Origin: Thermoanaerobacterium thermosulfurigenes
GTDB lineage: Bacteria > Bacillota > Thermoanaerobacteria > Thermoanaerobacterales > Thermoanaerobacteraceae
Direction: 5' to 3'
Length of the DNA stretch: 64,000 nucleotides
NCBI RefSeq assembly: GCF_051201035.1
Contig: NZ_JBPODR010000008.1
Coordinates: forward strand, 1 to 64,000
Positions 1 to 7,535 of the stretch are shown one piece after another (positions within the stretch are counted from its first letter, which is position 1; every line of letters starts with the position of its first letter). The position numbers and the translations under genes were made by a program. A model generated the notes under the pieces. It did no database searches, was not told the origin of the DNA, and saw only the letters and a program-made list of their open reading frames with translations.

Positions 1-38
1 ATTGTGATTTGTTGATATTCGTTTGGTTTGAATGCCAT
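1..38 (-). CDS. Possible transposase, first 12 codons only (runs off left edge)
   Basis: Only the N-terminus lies in the window. It reads MAFKPNEYQQIT and is preceded by AGAAGGAG at 51-58, a good ribosome site though somewhat far (about 12 nt) from the ATG at 36-38. From memory this opening resembles IS1182-type DDE transposases, but twelve residues cannot establish a family. A good sigma-A-like promoter at 138-166 points at it. It could equally be an unrelated gene. Confidence 0.35.
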   Translation of the reverse strand, partial: MAFKPNEYQQIT

Positions 39-137
39 GGCTATGTATCGCTCCTTCTATTTCTTTTTGTTTATATTTCTATTTTACCATATTTTCAGTT
101 TATCATGGATGAAAAAATACTTTTGACACCTTAATCA

Positions 138-166
138 ATTATACTATATAACAAATTCGATTTCAA
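138..166 (-). promoter_or_regulatory. Sigma-A-type promoter toward the left-edge gene
   Basis: On the minus strand a TTGAAA (-35, 161-166) is followed after exactly 17 nt by TATAAT (-10, 138-143). It sits just past the lepB stop codon and reads toward the partial gene at the left edge. Confidence 0.55.
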
Positions 167-169
167 CAG

Positions 170-706
170 CTATTTGCCAATCATAGATCCAAATCTGCTT
201 AAAGGCCAAATTCTAAATACTATTTTGCCCATTATAGCATCTTTGGATACATATTTGTTTTTCCAATACCTTGAGTCAAGAGACTGATTTCGGTTATCCC
301 CAAGCATGAAGTAGTGATTTGGCGGGACTTTATACGGTCCAAATGTCTCATTTTTATTCATGGGCTCTTTAAGGTACGGCTCTTTTACTGGCTTTCCATT
401 TCTATACAATATCCCATTTTTAATCTCAATGGTATCTCCGCCAATGCCGATTACCCTTTTTACAAAGCTTACAGACGGATCGTCAGGATACTTAAATACG
501 ACTATGTCACCTCTTTTAATAGGTTCAAATCTGTATATGAATTTTAATTCAATAAACTTATCATTAAGCTGTATTGTGTTAAGCATAGAACCTGTAGGTA
601 CGTCAACAAGCTCAAACACATACGTCCTAATGAACATAGCTATGATAAAAGCAAGCCCAATAGTAAGTATCCAACTTACAATCTCTTTTTTAGTATTGCT
701 CTTCAT
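170..706 (-). CDS. lepB: Signal peptidase I
   Basis: Type I signal peptidase (S26 family), which cleaves signal peptides from exported preproteins on the outer face of the membrane. The 178-residue protein has one N-terminal membrane anchor (about residues 9-31). The catalytic serine is Ser40 in PTGSM and the general base is Lys83 in SFVKRVIG. A C-terminal GDNRNQSLDSR box follows near residue 136. The length is normal for the short Gram-positive SipS-like form. The start is an ATG with AAGGAG at 715-720. It is monocistronic here, with an extended -10 element upstream. Function is secure; which of several possible paralogues it is cannot be told. Confidence 0.95.
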   Translation of the reverse strand: MKSNTKKEIVSWILTIGLAFIIAMFIRTYVFELVDVPTGSMLNTIQLNDKFIELKFIYRFEPIKRGDIVVFKYPDDPSVSFVKRVIGIGGDTIEIKNGILYRNGKPVKEPYLKEPMNKNETFGPYKVPPNHYFMLGDNRNQSLDSRYWKNKYVSKDAIMGKIVFRIWPLSRFGSMIGK

Positions 707-739
707 CGTCCAATCTCCTTTTTTAAATATACAGTTATT

Positions 740-748
740 ATTATATCA
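740..748 (-). promoter_or_regulatory. Extended -10 promoter for lepB
   Basis: The minus strand carries TGATATAAT, i.e. a TGn extension directly before a perfect TATAAT (740-745), about 35 nt upstream of the lepB start. No good -35 hexamer stands at 17 nt, as is common for extended -10 promoters. Confidence 0.45.
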
Positions 749-843
749 CATCAATATTTCAAATACTAACTTTATATGTATTACAATGTATATAATAAAT
801 ATATGTGTCAATAATTACTATATAAAATAATTTATGGGGGAAT

Positions 844-1014
844 ATGATGAACGAAATTAAATATCTATTAGAAATTGCCGACATAAAAGACACAGAGTAC
901 AAAAACACTTTAGCTTTGACATCATTGATAGAATTGCTTATCGAAAAAGGTATAATATCTCAATCAGAAATAGCTAAAAAATCTTATGAAATCAAAATAA
1001 AGACCGCCCAATAA
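844..1014 (+). CDS. Unrecognised small protein (55-56 aa)
   Basis: A 56-codon frame opening MMNEIKYLLEIADIKD and ending KIKTAQ. It is preceded by GGGGGAA at 836-842 and followed immediately by a strong terminator at 1017-1044, so it looks like a complete expressed unit. The second ATG (847) has the better distance to the GGGGG and may be the true start (55 aa). The sequence is highly charged and predicted helical (ALTSLIELLIEKGIISQSEI), with no membrane segment and no cysteine. I do not recognise the family. It may be a small regulatory or sporulation-related protein, but nothing in the sequence proves that. Confidence 0.6.
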   Translation: MMNEIKYLLEIADIKDTEYKNTLALTSLIELLIEKGIISQSEIAKKSYEIKIKTAQ

Positions 1015-1016
1015 AT

Positions 1017-1044
1017 AAAATCCGGCAAAACCGGATTTTATTTA
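1017..1044 (+). terminator. Intrinsic terminator
   Basis: AAAATCCGG (1017-1025) pairs with CCGGATTTT (1031-1039) around a CAAAA loop and runs into a T-rich tail. The A and T tracts also allow termination from the other strand. Confidence 0.85.
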
Positions 1045-1054
1045 TTCATTTATG

Positions 1055-1083
1055 TAGACACGTGGTTATTCCGATACTATAAT
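1055..1083 (+). promoter_or_regulatory. Promoter for the ytvI-type gene
   Basis: TAGACA (1055-1060) and TATAAT (1078-1083) are separated by exactly 17 nt. The GTG start at 1106 follows about 22 nt later, so the 5' leader is very short and contains the AAGGAGGGG site. Confidence 0.65.
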
Positions 1084-1105
1084 AAAGAGTAAGGAGGGGT
1101 TTTTC

Positions 1106-2170
1106 GTGAAAGATTTTCTCTCGCGGTATCAAAGCACCATTAGAAATTCAATCGTAATATTGGCAGTTGTACTAAGCTTTTATCTATTTGTGTTCAAGCT
1201 TATTCCATTTTTGATGCCTTTTGCAGTAGCATTGTTTTTGGCGATTTTAATTGATCCTGCCGTAGAGTTTTCAGAAAAAAAGCTGAAAATACCAAGAGGA
1301 TTGTCATCTGCATTTTTTATACTTTTATTGATTGGAATAATTGGTCTTTTAATAAGCCTTTTAGTCACACAGCTTGTATTCGAACTCAATACCTTAGCTG
1401 AACACGCACCAAGTTACACAAAAAATTTTGATGTAGTAATATCTGATTTGATAGACAGAATTAGGAGGTATTATGTATCGCTTCCTACAAACATCTCAAC
1501 TTTTTTAGAAAGCAATCTTCAATCGATTTTAAATAATATATCTGTGTACGCTAAAAACTTCGCAGGATGGATATTAGGCTTGGCAACAAAGCTGCCTAAC
1601 TTTTTCTTTATGTCAATAATAACAATCGTATCGACGTTCTTTTTAAGCAAAGACAAATGGCTCATATTAAACTTTATAAAAAGACAATTTCCATCAAATT
1701 GGGCATTTCACGCTGAAAATATAAAAGGGGATCTTTTTCAAACTTTAATAGGCTTTATAAGGGCTGAAATAACCATAATGTTTATCACTTTTTTAGAAGT
1801 TTCCATAGGGCTTACGATAATAGGATTTGATTACGCATTTTTGCTAGGGCTTTTAGTCAGCTTTATAGACATACTGCCTGTTTTAGGATCAGGTTCTGTA
1901 TTAGTCCCATGGGCATTGTACAATATATTCACAAAAAACTACCTTATTGGAATCTACTTGCTTATCATATATGCCATCGTCACAGTCGTAAGGCAGATGA
2001 TAGAGCCAAAGATAGTCGGCCAAAGTATAGGCCTTCATCCTCTTGTAACGCTTTTATCCATGTTTATCGGTGCAAGGCTTTTTGGCGGTCTCGGGCTTAT
2101 AATGGGACCTGTTTTCGTAGTCGTCTTTAAAACATTTCAAAAATCCGGCATAATACCATCATGGAAGTAA
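1106..2170 (+). CDS. ytvI: AI-2E family permease, sporulation membrane protein YtvI
   Basis: Polytopic membrane protein of 354 residues in the AI-2E exporter/PerM superfamily. The hydrophobic segments (roughly residues 13-50, 64-90, 150-180, 210-340) give the typical paired N-terminal helices, a central soluble stretch and a C-terminal helical bundle. The conserved PxLGSG-like turn (DILPVLGSGSVLVPW) and the EPKIVGQSIGLHP motif are characteristic. Length and overall pattern match the YtvI subgroup, found mainly in spore formers and linked to sporulation by association; the transported substrate is unknown. The start is GTG, 7 nt after AAGGAGGGG. The gene stands alone between a promoter and a bidirectional terminator. 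Confidence 0.85.
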   Translation: MKDFLSRYQSTIRNSIVILAVVLSFYLFVFKLIPFLMPFAVALFLAILIDPAVEFSEKKLKIPRGLSSAFFILLLIGIIGLLISLLVTQLVFELNTLAEHAPSYTKNFDVVISDLIDRIRRYYVSLPTNISTFLESNLQSILNNISVYAKNFAGWILGLATKLPNFFFMSIITIVSTFFLSKDKWLILNFIKRQFPSNWAFHAENIKGDLFQTLIGFIRAEITIMFITFLEVSIGLTIIGFDYAFLLGLLVSFIDILPVLGSGSVLVPWALYNIFTKNYLIGIYLLIIYAIVTVVRQMIEPKIVGQSIGLHPLVTLLSMFIGARLFGGLGLIMGPVFVVVFKTFQKSGIIPSWK

Positions 2171-2213
2171 AATACCCATCTTAAAAGCGTAATGCTTATA
2201 AGATGGGTATTTT
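2171..2213. terminator. Bidirectional terminator between ytvI and ribH
   Basis: AATACCCATCTTA (2171-2183) pairs perfectly with TAAGATGGGTATT (2199-2211). T runs follow on both strands. It serves ytvI from the left and the riboflavin operon from the right; the ribH stop lies at its edge. Confidence 0.9.
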
Positions 2214-2684
2214 TCATAAGCTTTCTATTTCCTTTATCAAATTGGCCATCTCAATTGCTGTAACAGCCGCTTCAAACCCTTTATTGCCTGACTTTGTTCC
2301 AGCCCTCATGATTGCCTGTTCAACTGTATCCGTCGTAAGGACTCCAAATATTACAGGCACATCGTAATCTACCGATATTTTTGCTATTCCTTTTGATACT
2401 TCATTTGCAACATAATCAAAATGCGGTGTATCACCTCTTATTACAGCACCCAGTGCGATAATCGCATCGTATTTTTTTGATGTGGCCATCTTCTTTGATA
2501 CAAGGGGTATTTCAAATGCGCCTGGAGTCCAAGCAATGTCAATGCTTTCATCATCAACACCATGTCTTCTTAAAGCATCCAAAGCACCATCCAAAAGTTT
2601 ATTTGTTATAAATTCATTAAATCTGCTTACAACAATGCCTACTTTTAAGCCATCTCCAATGAGTTTTCCTTCATACTTTTTCAA
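2214..2684 (-). CDS. ribH: 6,7-dimethyl-8-ribityllumazine synthase
   Basis: Lumazine synthase condenses 5-amino-6-ribitylaminouracil with 3,4-dihydroxy-2-butanone 4-phosphate, the penultimate step to riboflavin. At 156 residues it is of normal size. The substrate-binding RFNEFIT (near 21-27), the GAFEIP loop and the GDTPHFDYV motif with catalytic His88 are all present. Translation starts at TTG (2682-2684), supported by AAGGAGAG upstream; no ATG is better placed. It is the last gene of ribD-ribE-ribBA-ribH and ends at a terminator. Confidence 0.97.
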   Translation of the reverse strand: MKKYEGKLIGDGLKVGIVVSRFNEFITNKLLDGALDALRRHGVDDESIDIAWTPGAFEIPLVSKKMATSKKYDAIIALGAVIRGDTPHFDYVANEVSKGIAKISVDYDVPVIFGVLTTDTVEQAIMRAGTKSGNKGFEAAVTAIEMANLIKEIESL

Positions 2685-2707
2685 TACAATCTCTCCTTTG
2701 CTTATTT

Positions 2708-3898
2708 TTAAAATGAAGTAAATATGTGGTCAAATTTTTCTTTCTTTGTTTTAAGATATCTTTCATTGTGTCTATTGATTGAAACCTCTATAGGAACTCT
2801 TTCTACAATTTTAAGGCCATAACCTGAAATACCAACCAGTTTTTTGGGATTATTTGTCATTATCCTAAGTTTTTTAAGCCCAAGATCCTTCAAAATCTGA
2901 GCTCCAATTCCATACTCTCTCATATCAGCCGGAAAACCTAATCTGATGTTGGCATCTACCGTGTCAAGTCCCTCATCCTGTAAATGGTATGCTTTAATCT
3001 TGTTTAAAAGTCCTATTCCTCTGCCTTCCTGCCTTAAATACAACAGCACACCTCCTTCTTTGCCAATCTTCTCCATTGCTGCATGAAGCTGATCGCCACA
3101 ATCACACCTTAATGAACCCATAATGTCACCTGTCAAACATTCTGAATGAACCCTAACCAATGTAGGGTTATGAGACAAACCACCTTTCACCAACGCAACA
3201 TGTTCTTTACCTGTTAGGATTTCTTCATAACCTATTATCGTGAAATCTCCATACTTTGTTGGCAAATATGCTTCTGCCACTCTTTTTATCAGTTTTTCAT
3301 TTTTTCTTCTATATTCTATAAGATCAGCGATAGATATTATTTTTAAATTGAATTTTTTCGAAAATTCAATTAACTCTGGGAGTCTGGCCATTTTCCCATC
3401 ATCTTTTATTATTTCGCAAATTACACCAGCACTTTTAAGACCTGCAAGCCTTGCTAAATCACACGCTGCTTCCGTATGGCCCGCTCTTACTAAAACTCCT
3501 CCTTCTTTCGCTTCCAATGGAAATACATGTCCAGGCTTTGTAAAATCATCCGGCATCGATTCATCATCTATAAGCATTTTTATAGTAAGTGCTCTTTCAT
3601 AAGCAGAAATTCCAGTTTTACAGTTTTTATGATCTACAGATACTGTAAAAGCAGTTTCTTTTTTATCGGTATTATCAAAAACCATCTTGCCAATGTTTAA
3701 TTTTTTAAGCCTCTCCTCCATCATAGGAACACATACCAATCCACGGCCGTACTTTATCATAAAGTTCACATGGTCACTTGTCACTTTTTCCGCAGCCATA
3801 ACTAAATCCCCTTCATTCTCTCTATCTTCATCATCGACTACAATGACCATTTTTCCATTTTTTATATCTTCTATTGCGCTTTCAATAGTATCAAACAT
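2708..3898 (-). CDS. ribBA: Bifunctional DHBP synthase / GTP cyclohydrolase II
   Basis: Makes both precursors of the riboflavin pathway. The N-terminal domain (about 1-200) is 3,4-dihydroxy-2-butanone-4-phosphate synthase, with the acidic metal motif DDEDRENEGDLV at residues 22-33. The C-terminal domain (about 205-396) is GTP cyclohydrolase II, with zinc ligands Cys254, Cys265 and Cys267 in HSECLTGDIMGSLRCDCG and the catalytic LRQEGRGIGL stretch. The 396-residue length is usual for the fused enzyme. It is third in the rib operon, 14 nt after ribE. Start ATG with GGAG upstream. Confidence 0.97.
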   Translation of the reverse strand: MFDTIESAIEDIKNGKMVIVVDDEDRENEGDLVMAAEKVTSDHVNFMIKYGRGLVCVPMMEERLKKLNIGKMVFDNTDKKETAFTVSVDHKNCKTGISAYERALTIKMLIDDESMPDDFTKPGHVFPLEAKEGGVLVRAGHTEAACDLARLAGLKSAGVICEIIKDDGKMARLPELIEFSKKFNLKIISIADLIEYRRKNEKLIKRVAEAYLPTKYGDFTIIGYEEILTGKEHVALVKGGLSHNPTLVRVHSECLTGDIMGSLRCDCGDQLHAAMEKIGKEGGVLLYLRQEGRGIGLLNKIKAYHLQDEGLDTVDANIRLGFPADMREYGIGAQILKDLGLKKLRIMTNNPKKLVGISGYGLKIVERVPIEVSINRHNERYLKTKKEKFDHIFTSF

Positions 3899-3912
3899 CT
3901 ATGAACATCTCC

Positions 3913-4533
3913 TTATAAATAATTTTCTATTAAAAATTCATCAACGTTTTTCTTCGCCAAAAGCCTTTCTGCATACTTTGAAAGTATGTCAACTTCAATA
4001 TTTACGGTATCTCCGATTCTTTTTATATTTAAAGTTGTATTGTTATCTGTATGGGGTATAATTGACACTGTAAAGTATGAAGCTGATGATTCTACCACTG
4101 TCAAACTTATTCCATCCACAGCAATACTTCCTTTATCAGCCACATATTTTGAATATCTTTCACCAATTTTAATTTTAAATGTCGTCGTGTCGTTTATTTT
4201 GTTTTTATCAATTATTGTACCAACGGTATCCACATGACCCGTCACAATGTGTCCATTTAGCCTACCTAATATGCTTAATGCCCTTTCTAAATTGACAATG
4301 CTTCCTATCTTTAAACTTACTAAATTGCTTGTTTTAAGTGTTTCATACATTATATCTGATGTAAATAAATCTTTACCTATATTTGTAACCGTTAAGCATA
4401 CTCCATTTACAGCTACGCTATCTCCAATTCTTACACCATCTAAGACTTTTTTGCACTCTACCGCTATTTTGGTAATATTTCCTCTTTGAATCATCTTGAC
4501 CTTTCCAACTTCTTCTATAATTCCTGTAAACAT
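3913..4533 (-). CDS. ribE: Riboflavin synthase alpha chain
   Basis: Dismutates two lumazine molecules into riboflavin and the pyrimidine precursor. The 206 residues hold the two tandem lumazine-binding beta-barrel repeats: repeat one opens MFTGIIEEVG and repeat two begins near GHVDTVG (about residue 99). Both repeats carry the GDSVAVNG / GSIAVDG-type turns. The start ATG follows AGGTGT. It lies 8 nt after ribD and directly upstream of ribBA, so all four enzymes are co-expressed. The last residues (LLAKKNVDEFLIENYL) form a normal C-terminal helix. Confidence 0.96.
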   Translation of the reverse strand: MFTGIIEEVGKVKMIQRGNITKIAVECKKVLDGVRIGDSVAVNGVCLTVTNIGKDLFTSDIMYETLKTSNLVSLKIGSIVNLERALSILGRLNGHIVTGHVDTVGTIIDKNKINDTTTFKIKIGERYSKYVADKGSIAVDGISLTVVESSASYFTVSIIPHTDNNTTLNIKRIGDTVNIEVDILSKYAERLLAKKNVDEFLIENYL

Positions 4534-4541
4534 CTTAACAC

Positions 4542-5624
4542 CTACTTTTTTATATAACCTTCTATAAGTATGTCATCGTCAAATTTTTTTATATCTATCT
4601 TTTCAATCATTATTGCGTCTTTAATCAAAGCAATGCCATCACCTTCCACAGGCGTCAATGAATTGCTTCCACCTATTATTTTGGGAGCAATATAAAACAT
4701 AACTTTGTCTACTATTCCTTCTTTTAAAGCAGAATAGTTGAGAGTTCCTCCACCTTCTATGAGAATACTATCTATCCCTCTTTCCCCTAACGTATAGATC
4801 AATTTATTCAGATGGACTTTATTATCTTTTTTTTCGATTGTAACCACATCAACACCCAAATCCTTCAAAGCTTTCACCTTATCATGTGGCATCATATCTG
4901 TTGTAGCTATTAATGTCTTAGCAGATTTATCAATGATGACATTTGCATCTAATGGAATCCTGCCGTGACTATCCACAATAACTCTTAAAGGGTTTTTATA
5001 TCCTTGCAATCTAACGGTAAGATGTGGATTATCTTTTATAACTGTATTAATACCTACCATTATTGCCATAACGCTACCTCTAACTTTATGGACATACTCC
5101 CTTGATTTTTCATTTGTTATCCACTTAGAATCGCCTGTAAAAGTTGATATCTTTCCATCAATTGTCATAGCGGATTTTAATATTACATAAGGTTCTCTAC
5201 TTGTAATGTACTTTATAAATACTTCATTCAATTTCTCTGCTTCATCTTTTAACAATCCAGTATAAACATTTAAACCAGCTTCTTCAAGCTTTTTAATTCC
5301 CCTTCCTGCTACAAGTTCATTTGGATCCTCCATAGCGATAAAAACATTTTTTATGCCTGATTTTATGACAGCATCGACGCAAGGTGGTGTTTTTCCATGA
5401 TGGCAACATGGTTCCAATGTCACATAAAGCGTGGCTCCATTTACATCTTCTTTAGCGTTTTTTAATGCATTTATTTCTGCATGTGGTCCTCCATAGTATT
5501 CATGATAGCCTTCACCTATTATCCTGCCATCTTTAATAATTACAGCTCCTACTAAAGGATTTGGGTTTGTGTGTCCTACACCAAGTTTAGCAAGCTGCAA
5601 TGCCCTTTTCATGTATTTCTCCAT
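4542..5624 (-). CDS. ribD: Bifunctional riboflavin deaminase/reductase
   Basis: Catalyses the deamination and side-chain reduction of the GTP cyclohydrolase product. The N-terminal cytidine-deaminase-like domain has the zinc set His48-Ala-Glu50 (HAEINAL), Cys73 (PCCHHG) and Cys82. The C-terminal NADPH reductase domain (about 145-360) contains KSAMTIDGKIS and the IEGGGTLNYSAL nucleotide loop. At 360 residues it has normal length. First gene of the operon, with GAGGTGAT before its ATG. The FMN riboswitch at 5690-5803 and its terminator precede it, so it is controlled by flavin feedback. Confidence 0.97.
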   Translation of the reverse strand: MEKYMKRALQLAKLGVGHTNPNPLVGAVIIKDGRIIGEGYHEYYGGPHAEINALKNAKEDVNGATLYVTLEPCCHHGKTPPCVDAVIKSGIKNVFIAMEDPNELVAGRGIKKLEEAGLNVYTGLLKDEAEKLNEVFIKYITSREPYVILKSAMTIDGKISTFTGDSKWITNEKSREYVHKVRGSVMAIMVGINTVIKDNPHLTVRLQGYKNPLRVIVDSHGRIPLDANVIIDKSAKTLIATTDMMPHDKVKALKDLGVDVVTIEKKDNKVHLNKLIYTLGERGIDSILIEGGGTLNYSALKEGIVDKVMFYIAPKIIGGSNSLTPVEGDGIALIKDAIMIEKIDIKKFDDDILIEGYIKK

Positions 5625-5635
5625 AAAATCACCTC

Positions 5636-5671
5636 AAAAAATTAGCCCTGAAGCATGTAATACTTCAGGGC
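5636..5671 (-). terminator. Riboswitch-controlled terminator ahead of ribD
   Basis: On the minus strand GCCCTGAAG (5671-5663) pairs with CTTCAGGGC (5653-5645) and is followed by TAATTTTTT. The 5' arm is also complementary over 8 nt to CTTCAGGG at the 5' edge of the FMN aptamer (5795-5788), giving a ready antiterminator. Confidence 0.85.
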
Positions 5672-5689
5672 ATAATGACAATTGCCATT

Positions 5690-5803
5690 TCGCCTTCTTT
5701 CATCCAGACTATACTGTCGGCTCTGGAATCTAACCAGATCTGCCATAAGGCTCGCGGGCTTTACCGCCGGTATGGAATTTCACCAATCCCTGAAGGTTTA
5801 ATC
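5690..5803 (-). promoter_or_regulatory. FMN riboswitch (RFN element)
   Basis: The minus strand carries the conserved RFN blocks in order: the P1 strand CCTTCAGGG, GGTGAAATTCC, ACCGGCGGTAAAGCCCGCGA, the TTAGATTCC / GCCGACAGT block, AGTCTGGATG and the closing GAAGG. CCTTC at the 5' end pairs with GAAGG at the 3' end as P1. The element lies between an extended -10 promoter and the ribD terminator hairpin. FMN binding is expected to stop transcription of ribD-ribE-ribBA-ribH. Confidence 0.97.
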
Positions 5804-5819
5804 TTATTTAGTTTCTATA

Positions 5820-5828
5820 ATTATAACA
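5820..5828 (-). promoter_or_regulatory. Extended -10 promoter for the rib operon
   Basis: TGTTATAAT on the minus strand (TATAAT at 5820-5825) lies about 18 nt before the riboswitch P1. No consensus -35 is evident. It stands between the ilvB stop codon and the aptamer, so read-through from ilvB would also enter the riboswitch. Confidence 0.5.
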
Positions 5829-5845
5829 TTGATTTTATAAAAATG

Positions 5846-7501
5846 CTAGTCTATCATCTCTTCAATGGTTCCTCCAGCAGGAATAAATGGCAGAACCATT
5901 TCGTCTTTGTCTATGATACACTCTAAAACATAAGGATTGTTGTTTGACAATGCTTCACTAAAAGCATCTGTAAATTCTTCTTTTGTGTAGATCCTTCTTC
6001 CAGTTACCCCAAAAGCTTCGGCGACTTTTGAAAAGTTGAGATTCGGATTTAAATCCGTCTGAGAAAATCTTTTATCGTAAAGGAGATTTTGCCATTGTCT
6101 AACCATGCCAAGTGTTTGATTGTTGAGGATTATCGTTATAACAGGTATGTTGTACACCGACATCGTTTCAAGTGCATGAATATTCATCCTTATGCTGCCG
6201 TCACCTGCAATATTTACCACTCTTTTGTCATCTCGCCCTACTTGTGCACCTATTGATGCAGGAAGTCCAAAACCCATAGTTCCAAGTCCACCAGATGTGA
6301 CAAATGTCCTTGGCTCTTTGAATTTATAGTATTGAGCCGTCCACATCTGGTTTTGCCCTACTTCTGTCGCTACTACAAGATTGTCTCCTCCAAGCTCTTG
6401 AACCCTTTCTACTATCCACTGTGGCTTCAATTTCCCATCGTCTTTATATTTAAAGGACGTTTTATCTTTTATTGATATAAGTTCATGAATCCATTCCCTA
6501 TTGTCTTTTTCTTTTATCATTGCATTTAAAAGAGACAGGACTTCTTTGATGTCTCCTACTAATGGCACATCGACATCGATATTTTTGCCGATTTCCGCAG
6601 GATCGATATCAATGTGAATGACTTTTGCATTTGGCGCCAGACCCCCTGCTTTACCTGCAACTCTGTCGCTAAACCTTGACCCTACTGCAATAACCAAGTC
6701 TGATTTATAAACAGCCGTATTGGCATATCTGCTTCCATGCATTCCAATAAGCCCTAATGACAATTCATCATCTTCTGGAAAGCATCCAAGTCCCATAAGC
6801 GAAGTAGCTACAGGTATCATGTGCTTTTTAGCAAAATCGTACAAATTCTTTGATGCCTCACTCCATATAACTCCACCACCAGCAAAAATAACTGGCCTTT
6901 TGCTTGATGAGATTAACTCTGCTGCCTTTACTAAATCTGATTCTAATACTTGATGTTTCTTTGTTTCAACGTAAAAATCTTTTCGCTTAACAAAGTTTAT
7001 ATCTGCAGTCTGAATGTCCTTCGGTATGTCTACGAGAACAGGACCTGGTCTTCCATCTTTCGCTATAAAAAAGGCTTCTCTCAAAGTGTCCGCTAATTTA
7101 TCAGGTGATTTCACAATAAAATTGTGCTTTGTCACAGGCATCGTAATTCCTGCAATATCAACTTCTTGAAAAGAGTCCTTTCCTATGAGGCTCGTAGCAA
7201 CTTGCCCTGTTATAGCAACTATTGGCACAGAGTCCATGTAGGCATTGGCTATTCCTGTGACTAAATTGGTAGCACCAGGTCCTGATGTAGCAAAACACAC
7301 GCCAACTTTTCCGGTCACTCTCGCGTATCCATCTGCCATGTGGGCAGCCATCTGTTCATGTGTTGCAAGAATATGCCGCAAGTCAGAATTGTACAAAGCA
7401 TCATAAAGAGGTATGACAGAACCGCCTGGAATGCCAAAAACAACTTCTACTCCTTGCTCTTTTAATACCTCTATGACAACCTGCGAACCTTTTATGATCA
7501 C
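5846..7501 (-). CDS. ilvB: Acetolactate synthase, catalytic (large) subunit
   Basis: ThDP- and FAD-dependent enzyme that joins two pyruvates (valine/leucine) or pyruvate and 2-ketobutyrate (isoleucine). The three ThDP-enzyme domains are present: PYR with catalytic Glu49 (ATHEQMAAHMADGYAR), a central FAD domain, and PP with the GDGSIRMN metal motif followed by IILNNQTLGMV. At 551 residues the length is normal. It starts with GTG at 7501 behind AAGGAGG. It is the last gene of the operon, while its regulatory partner ilvN is first, an unusual separation of the two subunits within one transcript. Confidence 0.97.
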   Translation of the reverse strand: MIIKGSQVVIEVLKEQGVEVVFGIPGGSVIPLYDALYNSDLRHILATHEQMAAHMADGYARVTGKVGVCFATSGPGATNLVTGIANAYMDSVPIVAITGQVATSLIGKDSFQEVDIAGITMPVTKHNFIVKSPDKLADTLREAFFIAKDGRPGPVLVDIPKDIQTADINFVKRKDFYVETKKHQVLESDLVKAAELISSSKRPVIFAGGGVIWSEASKNLYDFAKKHMIPVATSLMGLGCFPEDDELSLGLIGMHGSRYANTAVYKSDLVIAVGSRFSDRVAGKAGGLAPNAKVIHIDIDPAEIGKNIDVDVPLVGDIKEVLSLLNAMIKEKDNREWIHELISIKDKTSFKYKDDGKLKPQWIVERVQELGGDNLVVATEVGQNQMWTAQYYKFKEPRTFVTSGGLGTMGFGLPASIGAQVGRDDKRVVNIAGDGSIRMNIHALETMSVYNIPVITIILNNQTLGMVRQWQNLLYDKRFSQTDLNPNLNFSKVAEAFGVTGRRIYTKEEFTDAFSEALSNNNPYVLECIIDKDEMVLPFIPAGGTIEEMID

Positions 7502-7535
7502 GATATGCGCCTCCTTTCATGGAATTTAAGCTTTA

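Noticed and set aside
123..150. Plus-strand TTGACA-16-TATATA near the left edge
   Set aside because: Would drive antisense RNA into lepB. The minus-strand TTGAAA-17-TATAAT overlapping it has better spacing and a gene to serve, so this is probably coincidence.
360..830. 156-residue plus-strand frame across lepB
   Set aside because: Antisense to lepB and its promoter; composition is that of a shadow frame.
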